From positions 42,146,972 to 42,210,971 of the forward strand of contig NC_053047.1 of the NCBI RefSeq assembly GCF_003473485.1: a stretch of DNA of 64,000 nucleotides. The letters run 5' to 3'. This document shows, in pieces, positions 13,601-27,620 of the stretch (position 1 is the first letter of the stretch; every line of letters starts with the position of its first letter). Position numbers and translations under genes: made by a program. The DNA comes from Medicago truncatula. Lineage: Eukaryota; Streptophyta; Magnoliopsida; Fabales; Fabaceae. A model generated the notes under the pieces. That model had not been told where the DNA came from and ran no database searches. It saw nothing but the letters and a program-made list of their open reading frames with translations.

Positions 13601-13762
13601 TATATAGTTGTAGATAATGTTTCTTGTATTATTTGAAAAATTGTAAGTCCACCTGCACTTAATGAGATATATATGAATTGCAACAAATAAGTCAAATGAT
13701 TGAATACTGATGAGCATGCAACTAGCTTAAGCTTCTACACATTCATAATTTATTTATGAAAA
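10613..13762. other. Intergenic, no gene found
   Basis: Very AT-rich DNA with long T and A runs (for example 12703-12730). Short open frames (near 10992, 12809 and 13074) have no recognisable domain and look like chance. Confidence 0.5.
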
Positions 13763-13922
13763 ATGCTAACCAATACCGTCAGAAACCGGTCAAGGAAGGA
13801 AATATAATAGTATTGTATTGAAGTTTGTGTAATCAATTCCTCAAACGTGTAAAAAATATTGTTTCAACTTAAAACGTGTTTTTCTACTACCTTAATTAGT
13901 GTTTCAGAGATACTGGTTAGTA
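13763..13922. mobile_element. Small MITE with imperfect inverted ends
   Basis: Left end TGCTAACCAATACCGTCAGAAAC, right end in reverse complement CTACTAACCAGTATCTCTGAAAC. About 160 bp, non-coding. Superfamily not assigned because no clear target-site duplication was found. Confidence 0.5.
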
Positions 13923-14261
13923 GGACCCTTTATTTATTTATTTCCTTGCTATGTTCCAATTTGTCCTTTTAGAGCAAGTTGCTCATAATGTCAGGTCAAT
14001 ATTCTTGTTTTACTGATCTGAGTTCCGATATTTTGGGTTGATTGAAGTATCTTTAAAGCAACTTGGTGAATTTTCCATATTAATTACAATAAGTAATTCT
14101 CATGTGGTATAATGTTTGCATAATTTTATACATATATAGCTGTTACAAGCAGCTAGCTTACTTGGTGAACTGAGTATGCAGAATGATTTCTAACCAAATG
14201 GATTTGATATATATTGTTGAGACGCCATCTCAATAACGTAGTATAATGGTTGTATAAATTT

Positions 14262-15093
14262 TGCTAAATTACATTTTCCGTGCTTTGAGTTATTTTTAGA
14301 TTTCTCATTTTGGTCCTTAACTATTTTTCTCGTTTAATTTTGCTGCATTAAGTTATTAATGTTAGACACTGTATGGCCAGAAATGGCACCATAAATTTAC
14401 TGTTTTTTGAGATAGTAAATGGTTGGGGTTTGTGGATTTGCTACCGTGTTAGTGGTCGAGTCCTATCCCGGCACTCAAAGTTCTGGTCCAAAGCTTGTCA
14501 ACCTACGCAACACTTCTTTTTTTGCAATTTTGTTTTGTTCTCGTACGTGGGTTCCTGGATTGTACTTTGTGATGTGTAGCGATTTGTTTTGGATTGAGTT
14601 CTGCTTTTTGTATTACTCTGTTGGACTGTTTTGTTTAACTCCTTGGGGTTGTTTTCCACTGCTTTTACCAGGTTCGGTTTTATGTCCCCTCGAATGTTTT
14701 GTATTTTTCTCTTTTATTTTAATCTACTTAGGGTGTTGCGGATTCTTTTGCACCCCATTTGCAAAAAAAAAAAAATGTTAGACACCGTTGTCGTTCATTT
14801 TAGTCTCTTATGTTATAAATATTATATATTTTAATCTCTTAAATTATTAACTAGATACCGAAAGTGAAGACTAAAGTGTCTAATGTTTATTATTTAAGGG
14901 ATTGTCCTGGCTTAGGATTGTAGCTTAAAAGACTAAAATATGAAACACAAAAAACTTAAAGATTAAGATGGAACGTAAAAATACTTAACGGATGTTAACG
15001 TTTGTAAATTAAGGAAACAAAATGGAACCATTTTTTATAAAGACCAAAGTTAAACTTAAAAATGAGTTAAAGGAGCAAAAGTATAATTTAGCA
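14262..15093. mobile_element. MITE split by a LINE insertion
   Basis: Inverted ends: left TGCTAAATTACATTTTCCGT, right in reverse complement TGCTAAATTATACTTTTGCT; similarity continues into TTGGTCCTTAACT / TTGGTCTTTAT. A 9-bp direct repeat with one mismatch (TATAAATTT at 14253-14261, TATAAGTTT at 15094-15102) fits a Mutator-like target-site duplication. The element is interrupted at 14370 by a LINE tail; without it the MITE would be about 415 bp. Confidence 0.65.
14370..14774 (+). mobile_element. 5'-truncated LINE tail (3' end with poly-A)
   Basis: About 400 bp of T-rich sequence of the kind found at plant LINE 3' ends (no RT domain present), ending in about 13 A residues at 14763-14775. A 12-bp target-site duplication, AATGTTAGACAC, lies at 14358-14369 and again overlapping the end of the A tail (14774-14785). 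Open frames here (14373-14834) are not conserved genes. Confidence 0.65.
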
Positions 15094-15102
15094 TATAAGT
15101 TT

Positions 15103-16346
15103 AATACATATTTTTGTCCCATTAATCAACTAATATTTTTATGTAAAAAAAAATCATATATATTATTCTTTAATGTTTATAATAGACATTCATAAATGGA
15201 ATGAATTCATCAAAGACTTTTGCTTCATAGTCATGAAAGTTGTTTCATAGGGCCTTCAAGTTGTTCAAAAACCCTTCAAATTTATCGTATTATAACTTTT
15301 GATCGCATAAATTTATCGGGACGTACAACCCGATCGTTATTTTTCGGATCGAATAGTAAATCAACTTATTTTCAGAGGTTGAACAACTTGAGGGGTTTAT
15401 AAAGCAATCACCCATTATTAGATCAAGGGAAATGTTATTTGGGCTGAGATGTGGCCCCTTTGTATTGGTATTAAAGGGTACCATCTTTTCCCACCTCTTT
15501 AATTTCTCCTATATGCTATATAGTTTGGATTATACAATCTGAATAAAAAAAAAATAAAAAACATAGAACTATCTAAAATATGTTGAACATTTCAGATTTT
15601 AGAATCCAAACTGCATGAGAAAGTGGAAAAATTAATAGCCATATTAAAATGGTTCAAACTCTATAGTTCAAATCCAATTTACATTATATAGCTCAAAAAT
15701 TATAGTCGATAGGATTCATTCTAGTTGATAGGGTAATGTTTTTCTTCTTCCCTCTGCATCAATTGTACACATTTATCATGAAGTCAGCTGTTGTCCTGGT
15801 TACATGGCCACTCATAGTCACTTTGCTGGTGTGTTTTTATCGTGTATTTTGGGTATGTCGGTCATGAAGTAACGAAGAGTTAGTTTTTTTACCAAATACC
15901 AGAGAAACCGGTTTATGGTATATCATTGGCTCTATTTTATATAACGGTTTTAATGAATGCTCTCGGAACACTTTTCAAGGATTTTAAAAGAGAAAATCAT
16001 TTTATAAAAAAGTTAAATATTATGATTTCCACTTCATTGACTACACATATCTTCATAATATTTATATCTATTAGTGTACGCCCCTTAAAAAAAAATCTAT
16101 TAGAGTACACATCACTAAGTAAAAAGATTATGTTTAGCTGAAGGAGGATTCTGAGTCCCACTACTAAATAAACTAATGTTTAATTTTTGATTGAGAAATG
16201 TTTTCATAGCTAGATATCTTCTTTTTTTATGTACAAGGCTAAAGCAAAACAGAAAAAAAAAAAAAAAAAAAAAAAAAAGAGCTACTCTCTCAAAAAGAAA
16301 TTTGATTTTTTTTTCACAACTAGATATTATTAAAAAAATATATAAG
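15103..16346. other. Intergenic, no gene found
   Basis: Holds a low-complexity A-run of about 27 (16252-16278). A short inverted repeat (TTCAAGTTGTTCAA near 15256, TTGAACAACTTGAG near 15379) encloses a frame on the plus strand that I do not recognise. Nothing else is supported. Confidence 0.45.
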
Positions 16347-16355
16347 TAACTTTAT

Positions 16356-16719
16356 GGCTAAAATATGGTTTTAGTCCCTGCAAATATGCCTCGTTTTGGT
16401 TTTAGTCCCTGTAAAAAAAAACTTTTGTTTTTGGTCCCTGCAAAATTTTTTGTTTTTGAAAATAGTCCCTGATCCCACTTTTGTGATGATTTGCATACGT
16501 GGCACATTATAACTGAACCAATTTTGTAGTTTTTGATCCCTGTAAAATATTTTATTTTTAAAAAAGGTCCTTGCAAAATTTTTTGTTTTTGAAAATAGTC
16601 CCTCCAGGGACTATTTTCAAAAACAAAAAATTTTACAGGACCAAAAACAAAAGTTTTTTTTTACAGGGACTAAAACCAAAACGAGGTATATTTGCAGGGA
16701 CTAAAACCATATTTTAGCC
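16356..16719. mobile_element. Foldback Mutator-type MITE, 364 bp
   Basis: The element begins GGCTAAAATATGGTTTTAGT and ends with its reverse complement. The inverted arms run roughly 115 bp each (16356-16471 and about 16605-16719) with few mismatches, so single-stranded copies would form a long hairpin. A perfect 9-bp target-site duplication, TAACTTTAT, sits at 16347-16355 and 16720-16728, the size expected for the Mutator superfamily. No coding capacity. It could be a small-RNA source. Confidence 0.9.
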
Positions 16720-16728
16720 TAACTTTAT

Positions 16729-17342
16729 TAATGTTGGTTGAACCTTGAAACATTACCTTGATTACGAGTGAGTTTTGAAGTTCAACTCACTTAATCTTTA
16801 GCACACATATTTTTTATTTTGTTAATCCTTTAATTCCTACAATAAGTGGGCTATATTATTCCATATTTTGACCGGAAGATAAGTTAAATTTGCTTAAAAA
16901 TTATTTCAACCGAAAATCAAATTTGGATTCTTCGGAACAAATTGTTCTTGAGAAGATTATTAATCACTTGAGTCAAATTATTGATTTTATTTAAAATGAA
17001 TAAACCATCAAATTGTTCTATGTCTTTATAAGTCACTATCAAATTAGTCCACATTTTATTCATATTTCAAAATAGTATTTGTTTTTGTCAAAAGTTTCTC
17101 AATTATGTTCATCATTATCCATGCAACAAAAATAGAGATATAAATCTAATTGATAAACTTTTGACAAAGATTGAGATTGTTTTAAAATATTAACAGAGTT
17201 GGAAATTAATTTGAGATTAACTTATCAAGTCCGAGATCGATTTTATCGTTTTAAAATAAAATAATCTTAAAAATTTAAAAAGTTAAAAAAGTTTTAACAA
17301 GTTGATAATGTGGAAGCAAACGTTGATAAAACCTAAAAGCTA
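16729..17342. other. Upstream region of the PRMT gene
   Basis: AT-rich, non-coding, running into the PRMT promoter. No clear TATA box was identified. Confidence 0.4.
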
Positions 17343-17351
17343 AAACCCTAA
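17343..17351 (+). promoter_or_regulatory. Telo-box (AAACCCTAA) before PRMT
   Basis: AAACCCTAA lies about 30 bases before the PRMT start codon. In plants this short motif is common near the transcription start of housekeeping and translation genes. Similar AAACCCTAA motifs precede the unknown gene in copies A (27546) and B (55560). Confidence 0.45.
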
Positions 17352-17379
17352 TTTCACAATTTGCAGTCTCTACTAGTTC

Positions 17380-21357
<3,978 letters not shown>

Positions 21358-22234
21358 ATCTTGCTTTCCATATGCTCTCCAATTTTGTGAAATTTTGGAA
21401 ACAATTTGATGCTGCCGATTAAGGACTGTAACTTTATTGTTTTTTCATTTGAATTTTCTTGTATTTGTGCCCAATTCTGTTCTGGTTCTTCTGGATGTAA
21501 CGATGAAATTTCAAATTCTATTTATTGTTTACAATTTATTTCTGAGCCAGATAATGATTTCAACAAATATTGCCTCAAGTCTCTGCCAGTTTGCCAGTGT
21601 CATTGTTTTTATTTACAGATACTATCACTTGATGGCTATGATCCTGAGACCATGTGGACTACTTGAACTTGTATGTCCTGTAATATGAGATAATTTTAAC
21701 AAACATGGATTTGGTGGTTTCATTGATGTGCATATGATCTTGACATCTCCTTTTCAACCTCCCCTTACCTCCACCTCAATCTTTTAACTTTCACATTCCA
21801 TGCACATAATAATTCACATAATTTGTAGTGGTAACTCATTCAATAACGACCCAAGTTTAACAAATATGAATCATAGACAAGATGTGAGGAGAAGGAACTC
21901 AAATTTGACAGTGGGGAGAAAAATCAAAGAGGGGATGGGAGGAATATGAAACTAGTCACAAACTCCATGGATGAACCACCATCCAAAAAACATTAAAACA
22001 AAGAGGTGCAATGGTTGTGGAGGCATAGAGGTTAATGCAAAATATTTTATAACATGTAATATTTTATAGATCTTAGAATTCTCCTATTAAAACAAGCAGG
22101 TTTTAGCCAAATATTTTATAATCAACATGTAATTTTTCCTTTTCAGCTTAATGTAAGAGATAGCAAAAGATTATATTATGAAACTATACTAATTTTTCTT
22201 TTTTTGTTTACAAAATCTTAAATAACATAAAATA
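21358..22234. other. PRMT 3' flank
   Basis: Likely 3' UTR for the first few hundred bases, then AT-rich DNA. No gene was found up to the edge of duplication copy A. Confidence 0.5.
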
Positions 22235-23007
22235 GGATGAGCATCATGTTCAAGTATTTAACAGAATTAAAAACATTTGTTAATAGTCATTAATGATTAT
22301 TGAATTATTCGATCGATGGCAATACATATCATATCTATTGATTGTTTCTTTACTCTATTAATACATAAGGAAATTCAGATGTGGTGGCAAGACTGTAAAT
22401 TGATTGTCAAAATTTTCAAAAAAGGATGTCAATAATCTCAACATTTAACACCCGAGGGAACATCTTAAACATCACTATAGTTTAGCTGGTATACCCTCAC
22501 TCTCATACATAATTGCCTCACTGATAAAATACATGCAGATAGCAAATCCTTGATTGGAATATGAATCACTCAAAAGTGGTGATTGTAAAGTCCTCATTTG
22601 ATTGCTTCAGAATATTCCTACTTCCAATCTCTCTTGGTCTCTTGGGTGTAGTACATGTAACAAAACACTGGAAATGCCTTGAAAATATTCCATAATCAGA
22701 AGATGCAGATTTAGTTTATGAGGAGCTCTAAAGCTCTGACTTCGAATTCTTCTTTGAAGAGGTTGTCTTCTTTCCCTTCCACCACCGTTGAATATGATTG
22801 GAAACTTTGGTTGCATGTTTCTTAAGTGTCGTGCTCGTGTCCACAATTCCTTTTCTTATCTTCTGTTTCCAATCACCTTTTTCATTTTCTTTTGATTTCA
22901 AAATTTTTCCCTATAAGTTGCAGTTTACTCCAAACATCAGTTATTCTAAAACATTTTAAGTCGAGGTAATCTTAGAAAAACACATTTCAATCACAGGATG
23001 AAATAGA
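22235..23007 (-). other. 3' flank of saposin-like gene A
   Basis: Non-coding region conserved in copy B (50462-51231) and partly in the 41.7-kb and 46.7-kb fragments. Small frames on both strands (22607-22846 minus; 22719 plus) are not conserved intact among copies; a TAG interrupts the frame in A where B reads CAG. I treat it as 3' UTR and flank. Confidence 0.5.
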
Positions 23008-25456
23008 TTATTGTACCAATTTTGAAGGAAAGTCTGCCTCATCTTCTTCCTCATCCTCGTCTTCATCGTCATCTTCATTTTCAGCACCAAAATTCTTTTT
23101 CATTAAATCATCTCTTGAGTACATTTTCATGCCGGGTGCTCCTGGCATGCCCTGAAGCAATAATTGAGTGTGGTATGATCATAATGTATTACTAGCAACA
23201 GAATGTGTCACGTTAAATCATGTAGAGATATAAAAGGAAAGAAAAAAGCAAAATACCTCCATAGATTTTAGAAGTTTTTCCATTTCAGCCTCCTTAGAAG
23301 ACTTCGCAACAAATGGTTCACCAGGAGTCCTATCCTGTAACACACAAACAGAACTTCTGATGAAAACTTAAGCAAAAGGTTCATAGGGTGAAACTGAAAT
23401 ACCTAATTCAAACAATAATACTAGATGCATGTGAAGTTAAATACTATCATAACAGAAATGAAGTTCTAGCTTCCAAATCACATAGTCAGAAGTAGGGAGT
23501 CCAAAGTAAGGATAGTCTAACTGATGTAGTAGAGAGTTTGGGTCCTAAAGTGCATACAAGGTGAGTGTAGAGTGGGGTGTTGTTTGCCGATAGAATAATC
23601 ACAGTTTAGAACATAAAATCCAAATAAATCATCATTTTAGTCCTTAAAATTGTATTGGTCGGTAAATTTAGTCCCTCAATTTTGTGAACTAGCAATTTAG
23701 TCTCTTAAACTGAACAATGCCAGTCAATACATTCATTTATTCAAATTTAACTCCACAATTTTGTGCTTATTTTATTGCAACAAAAGACTATTCAAGTCAA
23801 TCTTTAAATTTTTCAGTGATCATGGATGATTACTAAAGAGATATTTTGAAAAACGAGTGACAAAATTGATTGGTGTTATTTAATTTAAAGGACTGATTTG
23901 TTATTTTGTAAATTTAAGGAACTAAATTACTTGACTCTTACAATATCAAGGACCGAAATGCTGATTTACTCCATAAAATCCAAACACATGGACATAAAAT
24001 CCAGTTCATAAGAAATCAAAAGGAAGAGTGGAGAAACAGGGTTCCTTTGCACAGGAGTTAAGAACTCATTGACGTGCAAAAGTATTTCTCGGATTGCATT
24101 AGTGTCTTGTGGCATTTTTTTTTGAGAGGGTCTGTTGTGGCATTGAAAAAAATAAGGTAGGAAACACTTGATATAAACTTCACCTATATTCGAATGAAAT
24201 AAAATAATATTGATTTAAAATACCCAAGATAAAGCAATATCAGTGCCAACACACATACTCAACTTTCTTTGTTTTTTGTATTTTGTGATTTTGTTTTCGT
24301 TTTCTTGTTTGACAATGAACCCTATAAACTCAAGTTGAATGCTACATAAAGTGCATAAACCATACAATTCTGATTTACTACATAATAGAGAATTAAAAAT
24401 ATCTATCACAAATTCGCAATCAAGCTTCAAATAATCATAAAAAATATTACCGGGAGCATCAATTTCAGTTAATAATTACCTTAGGGACAGGGGGTGGCTT
24501 GGTATTGCATGCTTTACTAAGGTCTTTGCACAGATAATTGGTCAATGAGTCAATATCAGGCTTGGAACTATATAGATATTCAGCAACATCGGTATCAGAA
24601 TATCCCATAACCTGCAATACCAAATCACTAATTTAGTAATCACAAAACCAACAAAGAATTGGAAGCGAAGATATTTGAAATGTACAAATACATAAAAAAG
24701 CAGAGAAAGCACAATTCAGATCATGAATGGTGCACCATCAACACTGTTCTCAACTGACAGAGAACAAACATTAATGAAACTTATTCCTTTTTTTCTTTTA
24801 TTTTCCCATAATTTTGCCATTTCTAAACTAATAGAGAACAAAAAGGTGCAATTTGTTGGCAAGAAAGTACCATACCTCCTGACAAGCACGCTCAACTGTC
24901 TTGCATTCAGAATTGCACTGTCCTTCAGAATCATGTTCCTCCAGCTGATGAACACCAAAAAATGGCATAGCAATGTCAAACTACAAAACAAATAATCCAC
25001 ATTTTATTGATCATACATAATGAAAAGTTGGATCCTCTTACCTCCAACCTATCTGCTTTTTCTACAATATCTATACGCAATATCCAATCTGCTTCAACCT
25101 TTTTTAGATTACAAACATTCTCTGCTATCTCAATGATCTGGTACTCCGAGATCTAACAACCAATAACACACAAAAACAATTATAGTGCATACAATCCACA
25201 AAAAAACTTACACCACACAATGAAGAACAGAATAAAAATAAAAGGACAAACTAACAACCTTCTTGGGGGAAATCTCAGCTTTCTTGCTTTGAACTTGCTG
25301 ATACAACTGTTTTGCGAGTATCTCACAAACTTGACACTTTATGTATGGTACATCCTCCTTTCTAGCGATCCCAACCGGTTTTTTGGCGCAGTGTGAGAGA
25401 GGAATCCATGATGCAATCACCACTGATACAACTAGAAACCAAAAAACTCCCTTCAT
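23008..25456 (-). CDS. Saposin-like (DUF3456/canopy-type) secretory-pathway protein, copy A
   Basis: Six exons on the minus strand: 25456-25259, 25152-25042, 24944-24876, 24611-24480, 23334-23257, 23151-23008; 732 nt, 243 residues, all phases match. Residues 1-23 form a signal peptide (hydrophobic FLVVSVVIASWIPL). Then comes a cysteine-rich helical region with a KCQVCEILAKQLY CxxC segment, ENVCNLKK, GQCNSEC, ERACQEV, NYLCKDL and SKACN. This Cys layout resembles plant proteins annotated as TLR4-regulator/MIR-interacting MSAP (DUF3456), related to animal canopy proteins, which act in the ER. The tail is highly acidic (about 14 Asp/Glu near residues 220-235) and ends FPSKLVQ without a KDEL signal. 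Exact role unknown. The start is the first ATG and gives the signal peptide. Intron 4 carries a MITE. The other copy (51232-53701) is broken. Confidence 0.8.
23625..23971. mobile_element. MITE in intron 4 of the saposin-like gene
   Basis: Inverted ends of the AAATCAGCATTTTAGTCCTT type (left 23625, right ending ATGCTGATTTACTC). A 13-bp direct repeat, CATAAAATCCAAA, at 23612-23624 and 23972-23984 may contain the target-site duplication. The same insertion is present in copy B (about 51867-52225), so it predates the A/B duplication. A truncated piece occurs near 42545-42660. Confidence 0.65.
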
Positions 25457-27620
25457 CTTCCCAACTCGTAGTGCGTCTTGGCTTCAGAGTCAGCGGGTGC
25501 AAACTATTTAAAAAAATTATAATTATAATCATGCATAGGAAAAAGATCTACAATATGTATTCCGATTTAAACCAACTTCTCAAAAAGATGCCTAATTCCA
25601 ACAATTCCGTTTTGCTTTTTAGCTACCAATATTGAACTTAGCTCTGATAAATGAATCTAACATAATTAATAACAATAGCAGTAAATACTTCTGTTCATCC
25701 AAAAAAAAGGCAGAAAATACTCCATCTTTCAATTTATTTTTTTGATTAGATGCTCTCGATTTATAGTACATGTATATAACAACTTAAAGAAAGAGACAAA
25801 TCAAGATGAGTTATCGATTAAAATCAATATAACATTCAAGAACAGATACAAGGAAAAGAACTATATAATCTCAAAGAATACATAATGTCATAAGCACAAG
25901 ACTAGCCAATGTTTTGGTTAAATTCCAAAGTTCGACTTTTGTTGCCTAATCGAATTTAACAGAATGAAATTTACCTACAAGTTAACCTTGATCCTTCTTG
26001 AACCAAAGGATATAAATAACAAACATCGAAACCCCTCTAGACAGACACATACCAAAAACCTAATACTAATAGTATATGTAGTCAGATATTTATGAATATA
26101 AATCCACTATTTGAGTTTACTGTTAGGAGAAATGCATAAATCACTTAATCATATATAATCAACTAAATACCCAAGTTACTCCTTGAAATTGTAGGGCTAT
26201 ATCAACCTAGTCCCCTACATTATCATTATCCCAAACTAATCCATGAAATTTCAAATGCATTCTCGATATTTTTCACTTAGTTTTGAATTCATCCTCAATA
26301 GTACCAACTCAATGTCATCCTAGTCCCTAAAAATTCTAACATAGAGACAAATTTGATAAAAAAAAAAATCCAGTTTCAGGGATTGTTTTTGAATATTGAT
26401 AATGTGAGGAGAGGGACAAGATTTAAGTGATTATACATTTCTCCTAATAGGATTCTAATCAACGCCAATCAATTTTTTTGTCAGAAGCAACAAAGAAAAT
26501 AAGAACACTACAAAACCAGGACAGATTAATCATAAGCTTAGTATATATTAGCCACTTAAAAAATGAAGAAAAAACAATCCTTTATATTAATTGCATAACA
26601 ATAACAAACAATGCATATATAATTTCAACAAACTAAGCAAATAAGGCAAATGTAGGGTTTAACAGTGAAATTGAAATTGTAAAGTTCATCAATTGATTCA
26701 ATTCAACCAATCAATTAGCTATTTTTAACCATATGAAATAAAAATTAAAAAACAGATTAGGATTGATTCATTAATCTAGGGTTTAGTTAAAATCAAATTG
26801 GGAAAAATTGAAAAGGGTAATGGGAAGAAGAGAACAAACCAAGATGAAGGAGAAGAGAGAGATGGCGAAAGCTTGAAGAGAGTGACACTGAAGAAGGAAG
26901 AAAGACTCAAAGGTTTCTTAAAAATTGCATTTTTATTCATTTGTGAATTGTGATTGGTCCATGGAAGCAACAAAATAGTGGGTCCCAATTTTCAACCAAT
27001 AAGGAACAAGATACCACGTATTATGATTCATATTTCCAAATTTACCATGAATCAAAGTCCATGTTTGAGTCAATGCTCCAAATCCAATGAAAAAAATGTT
27101 GGAGTCAATGCAAAAAACTAAGAAAATGTACTTGGGAAAATCATGACAAAAATGTTCGCGTGCATATCCGTAGATAAAATCAACCACAAATACAATGATA
27201 ATATTTTAACGAGTTATGTAACACAAACAATTTTAATCGAATATGTATAAAATGCCTGATAGATAGTATATTATTGTTTGATATTGAGACATGTACTAAC
27301 ATTTAATTTTTTTTCTTCGCAAGATAATTAATGGTGTCGACATGTGCCACTTTCTCCAAAAAAAATTAAATAAATTTTAATAAATAGTTGAAAGTTTTTT
27401 CTCTTCAATTTTTTGAGTTTGTAGGGGGTACGTAGAGTAATTGAAGGGTTCTAACTTTAAGTAAATTTTTCTAAAACTAAACCCAACAAAAATAGAACTA
27501 GCCCAAACCCTAAACCATGATAAATTGCAAAATTCACAATTCATAAACCCTAAAAAAACAAACTTTAACAAAAAAAAAACACCAAAAAACCAAAACCCTC
27601 GCATCTCTGTCTTTGTTCTC
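25457..27620. promoter_or_regulatory. Shared upstream region between saposin-like gene and unknown gene, copy A
   Basis: The two genes diverge from this region. A GA-rich stretch at 26840-26910 (CT-rich on the minus strand) ends with CTTCATCTTG/GTTTGTTC, which could be a 5' UTR exon and donor for the saposin-like gene with a leader intron of about 1.3 kb; this is a guess. About 510 bp (26905-27415) have no counterpart in copy B. AAACCCTAA motifs lie before the unknown gene. A MITE sits at 26124-26446. Confidence 0.45.
26124..26446. mobile_element. MITE with TAGGAGAAATG ends
   Basis: Left end TAGGAGAAATGCATAAATCACTTA, right end in reverse complement TAGGAGAAATGTATAATCACTTA. About 320 bp, non-coding. 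Copy B has a related but rearranged version (about 54177-54600) with the left end duplicated. Confidence 0.6.

Noticed and set aside
14373-14834. Overlapping plus-strand frames up to 120 codons
   Set aside because: They lie in the T-rich tail of a LINE insertion with poly-A; Phe/Leu/Cys-rich translation comes from base composition.
15220-15402. 60-codon plus-strand frame with an inverted repeat around it
   Set aside because: No recognisable domain, no conserved partner in the window; the inverted repeat is only about 14 bp.
16252-16278. Long A-run as a retroposon tail
   Set aside because: No retroposon body or target-site duplication could be found beside it.
27525-27620. Upstream in-frame ATG for the unknown gene
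   Set aside because: Adds a Lys/Asn-rich segment that copy B cannot encode in frame; the METT start is the one shared by both.
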